A DNA stretch of 64,000 nt from the NCBI GenBank assembly GCA_023159155.1, contig JAJNNX010000017.1, positions 186,001 through 250,000 on the forward strand, given 5' to 3'. Positions 24,122-36,050 of the stretch are shown piece after piece. Position numbers and translations under genes: made by a program. Below the pieces are notes generated by a model. It had not been told where the DNA came from, searched no databases, and worked only from the letters and a program-made list of their open reading frames with translations. This stretch comes from Ustulina deusta. Its lineage: Eukaryota; Ascomycota; Sordariomycetes; Xylariales; Xylariaceae. Every line of letters starts with the position of its first letter. Within the stretch, counting starts at the first letter, position 1.

Positions 24122-27100
24122 CTAGAGTCTACCATCTGCTCTCATGCTGTCCAGGATTGCCTCTTTGTACGCATTCATTCCCCGGCTTCGAGGATGGAAA
24201 GTCTTGATTTGGCGAGTGGGGTACCACCACGAGACGTCCTCGGTTTGGTAATCGCCGTTGCTAAGGTCAGCATTGGCTTTCTTCAGTCTCTCTGCCACAA
24301 TTCCATCGGGCTCCTCTGCAATCGCCTGAGCGAATTTGCACATCCAGACATCCCAAGGATCGTTCCCGGCAAAGTCATTCAGCGGGGAATCGGCATCGCA
24401 CGAGGGCAGCGTGATTTGTCCTTGTGCAGCTAACGCGAGGCCCTCGCTTTGGTCCTGCTGGCTCGACGCGTCACTATCATAGTCACGCCAGGCGCTCAAA
24501 AAGAACCATGTGTCTTTCCGATCCTCGACTGGCTCGTGTACGTCCTCGTGAGAACACCAGCGATGGTCAGCGCCTGCCTCAAATTTATCCGACACAGTGA
24601 CATAGTGAATGCGCTCCGAGCCCCAAATTTCGTTGGCTTTAGCGACAGCATCGTCGATAACATCATTGAGTTCATTCACTAGAGCGTTAAGTTCCATCCG
24701 CACCGTTGTCGTCAGCTTTACGATATCGTCGCCATCGACACCCTTGTAGCCTGACCAAGTATAGTCAAATGATGTACTGTTGGTCCGTGTGACACATTAG
24801 CCATGATCCTTCTGGGAACGGAACGACCGTCACAGGGGAACTCACTTCTCGCAATCGTCGGTTTGGTCGTTGAAAAATTCCGCGTAGCCTGCCACATATA
24901 GATCCAAGCCAGCTCCGCGAGCGTCGTAGCTCTTTTGCAGGATTTTTAGGTACGATTTCCTTAACTTTGCCGGTAGTCCATCATCGCTGCTGTCGCGTAA
25001 ATGATCCTTGGCCTTCTGTTTAAACTCCTCACACTCTTTGTCGTGTTTCTTGCCATTTGACGGCCACCACGGTCTGATCACGCAGTGAGTGACGAGGTCC
25101 GAAAAGCCAAGATCATTCCCACCTATCGTCAGCGTAGCCAGATTGGTGTCTTTCGCTGTCTTCCAGTTATCAATTTTCTTTGACAGCTCCGCAGTGGTGT
25201 CTCCGGAGCAGGACAGAGGGCCAGGCCAGACGATAGACTCGTCGCCAAGGTAATTGTTTATCAAATCTCCACTATGTTTCGCTGGAGTCAGTAAATACTC
25301 TTTCAGATAGAACAGGCGACGTTTAAGGAGTTCTGCATGCGCCCAAGCGCACTTTTGTCTCGAGAAGAAACCGCTGCCTCCACAAACGGCTGTGATAGGA
25401 AGAAAATGACTCCGGGGATAACTTACTAGTTACTAGAGCCCACACGGCAGCTATCGCCCGTTGTGACACCTGTACCCATTCCCGATGCACTGTTTTACAC
25501 GCTGGAGTTAGTAATTTCTAAAAAGGACAACAAAGAACTGTACGGGGGAGACTAACTAAGAATCGCCAAAGTGCGCATAGCCGACCACATTGGTGTCGTC
25601 GTCGTCGTCGTCGTCGTCTCTGTCAAATAAGATCCAGTCCGGCAGCGGACATGATGTCTGAGCCCGCGGCTGCAGCTGAAGCCCTGTGCTACTCCCGCTC
25701 TCCCTGGTCTCGTTCAAGTCCCGCTTGTCGTTGATGTCTCCTCGCCTCGCGAGTGAGCTGGCCGCGGCCGGATAAGGTATACTCTTGCCACACTTCTTAC
25801 TGAAGAATATGCCTGAGGCAACAAACGAGTATGAGTCGGCATTGAATTCACTTGTGCTGGCATCACACGTCCCTTCTTTTTTACCGCTAGCGTCTGGGCA
25901 TAGGAACTTTTTCTTTGAACCATAACTGACACAACTCCGGTCAAACTGCCCGAGCGGCAATGCAGTAGAGCCATCGTAGCCATAGGCGTAATCGAGCGCC
26001 CTATGCGGCAGTTAGAACTCTGGCCACACTGGCTGAATGATCTCTAGATGAAATTTGGCGAAAGGGAATTACATACTTGTTATCTGCATCCATGGCATAT
26101 GTCGTATGAGTTACTTCGTGTATGAGAATAGCTGCCTTAGCGTGCTGGAAATAGCGCAGATCCTCACTGCCGCACTCATTAAGTGCCGACTTTGCAAAGG
26201 GAGAGACTCGATCCTGGTGGGTGGGAATGGGTCGATATTGGAAGAATGCGTCACAAAAGTTCATCGTTTGCTTTTCGTCGCCCATGTGAGCCAAATACCC
26301 CCCGGTACAGAAGTTCGTCGCGTCGTTGCATGTAACAACGAATTGGTACTCGCCGTTTATACCGCTAAGCACTAATCAAGCCTCCGTGGTCAGAGATAAT
26401 CACCGTGATTGTCAAGCGGGCAGAGAGTCCGTGATGATTCCACTTACTGCTTGTCATGCGCGAGAATCGGGTTTTGATCTTGGCGGCAAACCCGCTATCG
26501 TCGCGCAATGCTTGTGAGAAGAAATGCTACCTGAAGGTTAGGGATCTGTTCTACTAGAAATGAGGGGATGCACATACCTTGTAGTAGCTGGAATCCTCTG
26601 GTTTTTCCGCAGCAGCCTTGGCCATGGCATGCGCCCAGGCCATTTCTGTCTTGATTTGCTGTTGATGCCCCTTCGCCATGCATGTGCTATCACCCCAAAG
26701 GACTGTAACATCTGTTACATCTTCGTTGTCAACCGGACCAGCGCCACCATCATCATCACCCGTACCAGCGCCACCATCATCATCACCCGTACCAGCGCCA
26801 CCGTCATCATCACCCGTACCAGCGCCATCACCACCATCAACCGGACCAGCGCCACCATCATCACCTCCGATTGGATTGCAACGGTTTTGCCAGAGAGTTA
26901 ATGCCCCATTATCAGGGTTAACAGCAACGTAATCAGCACGTTTATCGCCGGTCATCTGTAGTCACATATTTGTTAGAATAACACGGCATAGGAGTTGGCC
27001 TAGGCCGTAGTTGAGAAGGTGAAGCAACTTGCCTCGGAAATTCTGATGGTAAACCCGGGGCCGGTACCATCTGCAAAGCTAAGCGGCGTATTCCACCGGA

Positions 27101-29968
27101 TCGATCCATCATCTCGGAATCCAAGATTATGCCATGATCGCGTACGCCCTGTGACGCTACCCACCACGTTATAGTCCAATTTTCCATCACCATCGGTATC
27201 TGCGAATTGGACTTGCCGTGCAAGAACGCCCACACCATCGGCAACCAAATGGGGCGTACCCCAGGTTATAGGGTTGGTCTTAAGGTTTCTCCACATCACA
27301 ACAGCACCCAGGTCGTTCACGTAGAGGTAGTCGTCAAAACCATCTCCATCCAAGCTGCGGAACGATATTAGCCTCCAGTCGCTCAAAAAGGGGGGGGTGG
27401 TTCTTACTCGGCAAAGCGCACATTCCTACCCCTAAACTTCCACCCGTACGTATCTTCAATGGTCTTCTGAGGTCCCGCGGCGGCCTTACCCTGAGATGCC
27501 CAACCCCAATCGAGATCCGGGCCGAGATTTTGCCACCACAGAGCTTTTCCCGTCTCTTCATCGACCATGATATAATCCGCACGTCCGCTATGCGTTAAAA
27601 CTCCCATCCGCAAGGTGCTCCTATCACGGACCGGTCCATTAGTAATCTGACCCAAATCGTTCCATTTGTTGCTGCCTTGTCCTATGTTTAGATACCCCCA
27701 GCCTCTGCCCTTGTGATCGAGCCAGAAATAGTCGTCTGTGCCATCACCGTCCACTTGAAGCGGAAACCGAGTTAGCAATCCCATCCATAGTCAAATACTC
27801 GTCGCGGTAGAGGAATATACAGCAACTTACAATCACAAAGAACCACTCCTTCTCCTGGCTGATACTTGCCCCCCGTACCAAGGTTCTTGTAAAGCTTGAC
27901 ATTTCCAGCCGTGTTAAGAAGCAAGTAGTCCACTTTGCCATCGCCTGTCAGATCTACCAATCGCACTTCGTCTTGCTCTGCATCAGCTGGCCCTTCGGCT
28001 AGAGTGAACGATGCTGCCCATCGGGGCGCTAGTGTGTCTGCTTGCAGGCGGTTGACGAGCGCATTTACTTTGCCTCCATCACCCACGATCATATAATCGG
28101 CTCTGCCTTCACCAGTGAGGTCGCCTAATATGACTGTATCTCCCTTTGAGGCACTGGCGCCGCTGGCTATAACGCCCAGCTTGTAATAATCAGGCATAAT
28201 GTCTGCACCGGTATTCAGCCAAGCGGTCACCTGCCCGGTGCTTGGGGAAACAATGAGTAGATCGGCTCTTCCATCACCTATCACAGCCGACGATTAGCGC
28301 ATACAGACTTCAAAAATAGCTGGAAGGCGAGAGGGCACCGGGCGAAAGAAAAGCGGCGCCCAGCATGACTTGGGAGGAGGAATTCGGTACTCACCGTCGA
28401 GGTCCACCATCTGAAGGTTTTGGCTCGTCGCGCCGATACCTCCGGCAATTTTACCAATATCTTGCCACTGCCACGTACCGCCGCTTTTAAGTCTGTTGAT
28501 CCATGCATAAACGTCTCCGTCGTCGTCGACATAGATGTAATCGTCCCTTCCATCTCCGTTTAAACTGCACAATAGTTAGCAGAAGCCTGCCATACACATC
28601 AGGGCGCTCGGTAAGGAGGACGAGGCCACTCACTCGGCAAACAGCACTCCAGTGCCATTGCGGCCCTTTGCCCCCGTTGCGACCTGACCGATACTTTCAT
28701 AAACCCAATCTACTTTGCCGTCTTCGTCTTTAGAGTTGAGCCAAACCATGGTGGAACCCGTGGCTTTGTCAACACAGGCATAATCTTTCAGGCCATCGCC
28801 ATCAATATCCAGGAAGCGAACCTGTTTACGGGGGCAGTCGGGTCCATTGAGATCATACCCTTTATCCCATGCAGGCGTGAAATCTCCATCAGTGGTAGCT
28901 CTGAGATGAAAAGATGTTAGCATAACCTGTTGCTTTTGCCTTTTTTTTTTTTGACAGGGTTCCATCAAAGGCAGGAAGACGTACACCTTGGCGCCATCAG
29001 CAATCTTGCCTATTTTGTACCAGGATGGTGATGCTTGACAATTCGATGGACTTGTGTTGGTCGGTGGCTCCTCTGCCTTGCCCGGCTTAACAATCCAGCC
29101 CTTCTCATCCGCCTCTTTGATAGCAGCATACCACGCATCGGCCATTTTTACATAGCCTTCGTCGTTAGGGTGTAGAAAGTCTTTCAGGTCAGAGGTGGTA
29201 AGGGCTTTGTTCATTGAAACCATGGTCACATGTTTGCCGTCGTCGCGATACTTAGCGACAAGGGATGGTATAGCACTATTGAAATCGTCGATCCGTGACT
29301 GTATCGATGCAGTTTTAGAGGGGATAATCTGGCACACGAAAAGGGCGGCGTTAGGAGAGTGCTTATAGATCTTGTCGATGAGATTTCCAAGCCGTGCCGG
29401 TGCTTTTTCGACATAGCTGTTTTGGTACATGTCGTTTGTCCCCGCATGGAGCAGAACGATGTTCGGGGCGGCGTAAATTCCAGTGTCGCTATCGTCGCTG
29501 ATTTCTTCAATCCTGAAACCGCGGTGTCCTTCGTGTTGCCTGTCTACAAAGTCCCCGCTCTTCACGCTACCGACGAAGTCGACGACATTCCCACGAGCGA
29601 CCAACATTTCGCGAAGGTGACGGCGGTAACCATTGTCGTCCGAGCTTTGCGCACCCCAGGTGATAGAGCTAGCATGGTGTCAGTGATGATCTCAGAAGTC
29701 ATGAATGCACGGCTCGTCGTAAACTTGACCGTTGCTGAAAACTGGGATAGTAGTAAGAACGTGATACGTACTCTCCTATAGGAAGAACCCTTAACTCGAC
29801 GCCATCGGCGATGGATGCTCGGCGTTCTAGAGACAAACGAGGTAATGTGGCGGTCTCTGCCACTGAGAACAAGCAAGTAGAAGCGATGAGGAAGAGTGTC
29901 TTTAGGGCGAACCGGGCGTTCCACCGTCGACCGACGGTGGGTTGCGAGTTGATTTCACTCCACGCCAT
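24122..29968 (-). CDS. Giant secreted multienzyme: SGNH esterase, FG-GAP repeats, metallopeptidase-like domain, second SGNH hydrolase
   Basis: Fourteen exons (29772-29968, 28985-29668, 28634-28900, 28395-28564, 27831-28277, 27408-27753, 27033-27354, 26578-26955, 26448-26526, 26077-26371, 25557-26000, 25427-25489, 24846-25271, 24122-24776) keep frame to give 1590 residues. A hydrophobic segment (about 20-37) and a dibasic LERR (to residue 50) suggest secretion and kexin trimming. The first SGNH domain has GDSITWG (Ser67, made across intron 1), HAGTND (Asn144) and DFLH (Asp229, His232), and resembles CE3 esterases. About ten FG-GAP/VCBS repeats with DxDGDGxxDY loops fill roughly 280-840. A G/D-rich linker follows, then HEVTH (1048-1052) with DYAYG 13 residues later, as in aspzincins. 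After RR/KR sites and an Asp run comes a second SGNH domain: FGDS (Ser1209), IGGND, FHP (His1567). The acceptor of the last-but-two intron has alternatives; the chosen one restores SNYGDLI. Confidence 0.85.
26737..26871 (-). repeat. Five 27-bp tandem repeats coding the G/D-rich linker
   Basis: On the plus strand ACCAGCGCC recurs at 26737, 26764, 26791, 26818 and 26845, an exact 27-bp period. Each unit codes nine residues such as GAGTGDDDG on the minus strand. It links the FG-GAP region to the metallopeptidase-like part and should vary in copy number by slippage. Confidence 0.85.
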
Positions 29969-32013
29969 GCTAGTGTCCGTAGGAGAGAACAGCTAGCTTT
30001 GAAATCGCGATGAGAACGTCGACTTGCTGAGACAATCGAGACTCTATTGAGTCAGGTAGCCGGCTTTTATTCATATTCGAGTTTGGTAGCATGCCCAAAC
30101 CACCTACCCGACTAGCATCGTGACTGGGCACGGAGAGTAGCCATCTGGAGACTCTGTCGCCGTGCGGCACAGCACTAGCCAAGCTCATCAGTTTAAGTTA
30201 GAACATCTAGGCTGGTGTAATTATAGTGCACACTGAGGTTTTTTTTTATATATCTTCGTCGATGTGGGATACGGCTTATGTACTAAGCCACAAGAAGACG
30301 GAGTGGTTGCCAGAATAGACAGATCGGTTGACTGTAATACCCTAGACCATACCATCCCCTAGTCCAGTCCAGTCAACGTTGCATCAACCGTCGCTCAATA
30401 CCTTGCTCTCTCCAACGTTTAAACCACTTCAAATATGGGAACAACGATCGATTCAACAATCTATTGGTCAACTCGCCAAGTTCTTGGTACGGGATTTACC
30501 GAGAACTTGGTACGGGATTTACCGACTAGCATTCACGAACCCCTTTCGATCCCTCTAATATTCCTATACATCACCACGTGAATCATTTCCGAACTCGAAA
30601 ACAGTCTAAAAATGTAGTGTAGTTAGTGTATGTAGTTAGTGTACATGCCACAACTCTTCACGGGCGCGGCGTTGTATCGAAATGATGATTCCTAGCGGGC
30701 GTGAATGTGCATGAAGTCTATTTTTGGACCAACCCTAGTGTAGCTAAAGTCGCGAGGATTCTTAAGGAAGTACACTAGGTAGCTCGTTCCAACCTCGGAG
30801 TCGGAGTCGGAATCGGAATTGCACTACTGATGGATTATTGTACCGCAAGCGATGCTCCCCAGACTCAAGATGCGACTAGTGTACAAATTTTTTTTTTTCT
30901 GAATCTGACGTTAACTTGTCCCCCTTTGTACTTTTTGAGAGCTCATCTGCCGCGTATCAAAGATGCATACATGTACATAGCCTTCAAGACTTGCCTTTTC
31001 TGGTACCTGTCCCGATTCATACTTACACTGGTAAAAACGCCAAGATGCTCATTTAAAAAGCGAATCCCGAGTGCGAAACGAGAACCTCGGCCGACCTGCT
31101 CGGGTGGTAATCTTATATTGGGGTAGCCTGCCAAGCTCCGTATATTCTAAACCTACTAACCTCAGTCGTTTGGTCGGACCAGACTTTCGGTTCTGTCCGG
31201 GATACTAGTTTAGGTCGACTAGTATGCCCATATTCTAGCCGACCTACGATGGCCTTGATGAACGGCTAGAAAGGTAAGCATGGATTCGATAGTAACCAAG
31301 CAATATGAATGACTTCTTCTCGAAGCGCCAACATCTACTTTATAAGCCGTAACAGCTAAAAACCATTCATCATAAATATATAAATTGGAAATAAAGTCTG
31401 TACTATGTTGAGGAAGAAAAAACAAGAAAAAAAAGGGAGGGAGGCGGTTAACCGTTAGTTGGTTCTAGTAATAATGAAGAATAATTTTAAGTACTTGGCC
31501 GTACAGAATTAGTTGTCAGCCAGCTGAAGCAGCCTTTGTAGTCGTTTTTCATGGCCACTGTAGGTAGACTATCCACATCCCCACGATCCAACACGGCAAG
31601 GCATGGCGTATTTTTGCATAAGACCTCGCATTCGGTAGGGAAGATGAGCCTCAATATCTGATCCTCCACTACACTACATGACACCACCTTACATAATAGT
31701 GTACTTAGTATACACTAGCATTCATTTCAAGTACCGGCAAGTGGTGCGATAGTATCGCCACTCTCGTCTGTTAGTGTAAAAGTAGCTGGTAAGCGCTAAT
31801 GGGCCAGCGTGGCAACGGTTGAGGCGTTTATGTACACGTGTAGTAGCTTGATCCCAACCGGGGTCGGCGGGGGTAGCCATCCCACGCCGAGCAGGCAGCA
31901 CCCCATCCGCAGACATTGGATTGCCCGATAACATCACGATGCCAGTCGACGAAGGCTCGTCGTGGTTCTGAACCTCTTTCATCTCAGCGCCCATTACACC
32001 AAACAAAGCCACA
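29969..32013. other. 2-kb gene-poor interval with short repeats
   Basis: No convincing gene was found. A 20-bp sequence beginning CTTGGTACGGG occurs twice in tandem (30483-30502 and 30506-30525). AGTGTAGTTAGTGTA-type short repeats lie near 30615-30645. Open frames here are short and lack family features. Confidence 0.4.
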
Positions 32014-33042
32014 ATGACATTCTATGACATGCCCGACTGGATCAAGATGTGCGTCCATCGTCTCTACCTATCTAAACAGTTTGAAACACTGCCGAGCTCA
32101 GCTAACTGCACTCACCCATAACAGCCTTCTCCTCATCCTAACATGCATCTCCTTCGTGCCACAACTCTACGCTCTCGTCCGCCGTCGCGGCGACGCCTCG
32201 GGCATCAGCCCGATATATGTCTTCATCAATCTTGTCGCCGCCACAGAACTGTTCACCATAAGCTTCGTCATCACCGTGAACTACCCTGAACCGTCATCTT
32301 CCTTCACCCATGACCCGCGCCAGCTTGGTGACTGGATCAACTTTGCTAATATCACCGTCATCTGGGCCCTGTGGCTTGTCATGTGAGTACTGTACTACCG
32401 TCAAATGTGTATGCATGCATGCATGCGGCTACGTTCCTCGAGAGAACTGATAAGCGGCTGTCTAGTTTCATCGTCTGCATCGTATACTACTGGCACGAGA
32501 ACCGCTCTCGCGCCACGCCTTACGTCGTGTTTTACCCGTTGCTTCTGATAATCTCCATCATACCCGTTGTCATCGACGCGATAGCTAATGCCGGCCAGAA
32601 GTCCGACCCAGCATTTGGTCGACTCTTGCTCCTCTCTTCTTTTGGTTGGGTTCATCTCTTCTTCCTCATACCGCTCATCACTCTTCTCTGTCTTCTCGCC
32701 GCCTATTCCCAAGCCCGTGAGATCCTGGCCCGCCCCTCTGGATCCGGCACAGGTGCGCTTAGTGTGGTGGGTGTCGCACTGCAGACGGTTGTATTTGCTG
32801 TCCTGGCAGCGACGTGGTATCCTGGCCGACTGCCACTTACCACATCGAATCCCCACTTCATCCTATGGTACTACGTTGTGGGGTTCGTGCCCGTGAACCA
32901 TGCTTTTGTCGCCCTCGAACATGGTCTTCTTCTTGTCGCCGTGGAGCGGCATATACGGCGCGGGCAAGATGGTGGCGAAGGTAGCAGCGGGGATGACATC
33001 GCGAACGTTCTCGATGAGACGCAACCCTTGATCGGTAGCTAG
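32014..33042 (+). CDS. PQ-loop type polytopic membrane protein
   Basis: Three exons (32014-32048, 32125-32382, 32466-33042) with introns of 76 and 83 bp give 289 residues. The start ATG at 32014 heads a 12-residue first exon; the frame continues into LTCISFVPQLYALVRRRG. This shows the PQ dipeptide (about 24-25) and the following basic stretch and GISPIY segment of PQ-loop repeats (PF04193). Roughly seven hydrophobic helices follow. The C-terminus is hydrophilic and ends ETQPLIGS, which resembles acidic-dileucine vacuolar sorting signals. Other PQ-loop proteins move amino acids across vacuole or lysosome membranes; a substrate cannot be named here. Only one clear PQ-loop is seen, so the match to the classic transporters is partial. 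Confidence 0.7.
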
Positions 33043-33138
33043 ACAGAAACGATATTGCGTAGCAGAAGAATTATATTAATCCTAGTCCTCGCATATTGCG
33101 ATGCACGATTGTGGAAGTATTGGCTAGCCCTTCCCCTA

Positions 33139-34616
33139 TCACGCCGCCATGACAAACTCAACCGCCTCCGAAGCTGGTACCACCAGAGCACCGCGTCCCC
33201 CATTGTCACGCGGGTCAGTCACGTACCCAGAAATCCAGGCCGGTAGGCTCACCAATGTGTCCTTATGCTCGTCTTTAGTTCCCCAATCCCACCACTCTAC
33301 CATAGTCCCTGTAAAAGAGTACCGGAAGATGTCACCTGGGGCCGAATCCTCGGGTAGGCCGCTCCAAACACTATCCTGAAGCCACTTCAGCGTAGACCAT
33401 TCTTCGCCTGGGCATAAGCTCACAAAGTGTTTTTCCATGTCCTCTCCAGCGACCGAAACCACGCAGTCAGGGTCGTCGACAGGGAGACCAGCCCAGCAGC
33501 CCTCGTCATCGATCTCGCAGCGCTCCCAACTACGCCTCTCGTCGCGAGAGCGGTAAAGCCGAAAGCCATCGCGTTCCCCTTCCGGGTCGAGGAAAGCTTG
33601 GGTATGGAATATGATAGCCCGCGCTTCAGATGCAGTTGCCTCCTCGCCCACGATGCCGTCGTACTTCACTTTCATAGTTACTTGGAATTTACCTTCCTGA
33701 GAAGCTGTGGCTGCACACGCAAGAGTTACTGTAAGGGCCGGCGTGCCAGTCCTACAACCAGAGGACAACCGGTTTTAGTACATAGAACAGTATAAAAAAG
33801 TACTAGGAAGGGTGTTGGACAAAAACTTACAAGCGCTCCGACTGGCGGATGGGTGAGGGTGTTCTTCGCTTGATCTGGCTCAGCCGCCAACGCTGTTCCT
33901 CCAAGTTCGCCGTAGCAAAACTTGCAGAGGCTTCGAAACTGGCACGATCAGGCCACGGTTCTTCTTCCGACCGTACCGTGAAAGTCACGCTTGGCCCACC
34001 AGGTATTACCAACCTGTGCCCGGGCGTCGCCTCCCTCTTTAGCTCGGTATCTATGTTATCGTTGATACTACCCCATTCCCACATTGTCCGTTCCGTGCCG
34101 GGATACAGCAACGTGTAAGTCTCGCCAGCTTGAAGAGCACGGTAGTAGCGCTGTGGCGGGTCGCCCACGAACGAGACGCGGCCCCCCGGGGCGAGCTCCC
34201 AGAGAAACTGATTACCGCCATAGACCTCGATAACATCCGCTTCAGGCAAAGGGACAAGCCCAGTGTGATGGTCCACAGAAACAACTTCAAACTCTCCTTC
34301 TTTTCCCACATGCCGCAGTAGCACAAATCCAGATGGTGAGAAAGCGTCAATAGTCGGGCTCCAGCGGATGATGCATTTGCGGTCCCGGGCATCGTGTTGG
34401 GCTCTGCGTACTGTGAAACTAATCTGGTATGGTAACGTGAGAGAGAGATGCTCGGGAGCAGAGAGCTCGATCGAGATTCGTGGGCTCTCTGTGCTGCAGC
34501 AAAGTGAGAACTTGCCATAGTAATGCTGGTGTCAAGGTCATTTTCAATACAACTTACGATACATCTGTTTCCCCAAATTCCACGAAGGATTGAACACCGC
34601 CGTCTCTCTCGGCCAT
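33139..34616 (-). CDS. Hypothetical protein with two related halves
   Basis: Three exons (34558-34616, 33831-34493, 33139-33751) with introns of 64 and 79 bp keep frame and give 444 residues. The ATG at 34616 starts MAERDGGVQSF. The two halves share a pattern: a Cys-Pro-Gly or Tyr-Pro-Gly turn, a Tyr and Gly-Thr segment, then WEWG in the first half and WWDWG in the second. Each is followed by an acidic Lys-Asp-Thr run and a V-I/V-P stretch ending in a Phe-rich strand. This suggests a duplicated beta-rich domain. There is no signal peptide or membrane segment. I do not recognise the family and assign no function. It converges with the PQ-loop gene: their ends are 96 bp apart. Confidence 0.7.
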
Positions 34617-35767
34617 TTTTATAGCTCAAGGACCGAAGGAAGAGGTGGCAAACGTATCAAGTGTAGGTGGGTCGTGGATCACTAGAGTACCAAGCGTCAG
34701 GTCCCTACCCATTTAGTTGTAGAAGTAAACAAAAGGTTGCAAAATCTAGCCACAAGAGATTTATTTGTAGACGCTCGTAGAGTTTCCACAGTTATCGTGG
34801 AGGGAGAGTCTGCATACCTGCGCACAATTTCCTAATGAGTGTTGCCTAAGGTCGGTCCACACGAGCACCAGGGTTCTGGGATGAGTATATAAATAGTATA
34901 CTTATCCGCAGAGTAGCAACAAGACGTAAAACTAACCTGATAAGGCTAGATACTTTTCGGTCCAACGTACAGGTCTCCATGATGTCAATTGTTAGCGCTC
35001 CGCTACAACCTAAGAAAGCAAGAGTACTGTTAATCAGCAAAGCTGCCATATAATTCCAATAGAAAGTTGGCTGTTGATCAGTCTCAAAATATTTTCGCCA
35101 CTTAACAGCCCTTGTTCGGCCGGTATATCTGGAGAAATCTTCACCAAAAATACCCTGTTTGTACAAGCCCTAGCGTAGAGCTAACAAGTAACATCCTGGA
35201 GACCTGTACATTCAATCCGTAGACTACCATACCTATATATTACAGGTGGGATGGGAAAGGGTCAAGTGTCCCTACACGCGGGATGACATTATCTATTCAA
35301 CAAGTATTAAATAAAGATAGGCTTGCTCGATACTGGTCGATTATTATCACAGGTGTCATTCAGTACCAGGATGCACGTCGCGGCCTCGAGCGACTATTGC
35401 GCTTACGGCTCTTAAAATTGACGAGCAGAGTAGTGTTAACTGAAGTTCCCTCTGCTCTTGCGCTTCGACTCACGGTTTGATATAGCCCAACTGCTCAGGC
35501 ATCGCGTGGCTAGCGATCAAAGTAGCGCCGTTGAACTGCTAGTACACTGGGTTAGCGAGAGCGAAGAGAACGCCGCATAGAAAGCCGAAGAAGAAATCCA
35601 GCGTGGAGCGGAAGAAATGCTGTACTCATATTGGAAGACTCAAGGTGGCAGCAGTGATATTAATAAATTGAGTAGACTTAAATGCACACCAGAAATAATA
35701 TAGCACCAATTCTAACTAATCGTATCTTAGTTTTAATAACCTACACTACACAAACTACTCATCAATA
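34617..35767. other. Intergenic, nothing recognised
   Basis: The largest frame here (34846-35166, minus) has no family signature and low-complexity codon use. I see no supported gene. Confidence 0.4.
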
Positions 35768-36050
35768 TTATAAGATACCAAAATAAGTCTCCCAGATACC
35801 TTTGGTCGAATTAGCACATAGTGCCTCTATAGGCTCCTCACCTTCCGCGTCGGCTGCCATTGCTACTAGTCTATCTTTCCAGAAGCCAAATCGTTCCCGA
35901 GACCACGCCGCATCGGGACCAATGTTGGCCTGTTTTGCGAGCAGGCCAACTGACTGCTGCTCATCCAGAGCCCATGAAGAATCGAGGGGTATGGATGCAG
36001 CTAGACATAGCTGGAGAAGTACTTCTCCTGCGTAGCGCAGCCAAATTTGG
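35768..36050 (-). pseudogene. Possible C-terminal fragment of a DUF3632-like gene
   Basis: The minus strand reads IWLRYAGEVLLQL followed by a Trp-rich tail (RFGFWKDRLVAMAA) and a short end at 35768. This resembles the last part of fungal DUF3632 proteins. Upstream of about 36050 the sequence becomes AT-rich and no N-terminal part exists, so I read it as a truncated relic. Family assignment is from memory and weak. Confidence 0.3.

Noticed and set aside
25274..25373. Alternative acceptor at 25374 that would add 34 residues to the second SGNH domain
   Set aside because: It keeps frame but inserts a segment unlike the family. The acceptor at 25272 gives SNYGDLI, which fits this SGNH group better. 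RNA data would settle it.
31722..32012. Minus-strand frame of 96 codons directly upstream of the PQ-loop gene
   Set aside because: It overlaps the promoter and leader of a clear gene on the other strand, has no family feature and no intron support.
34846..35166. Minus-strand frame of 106 codons
   Set aside because: No recognisable motif and no neighbouring exon that would extend it; likely chance frame in non-coding DNA.
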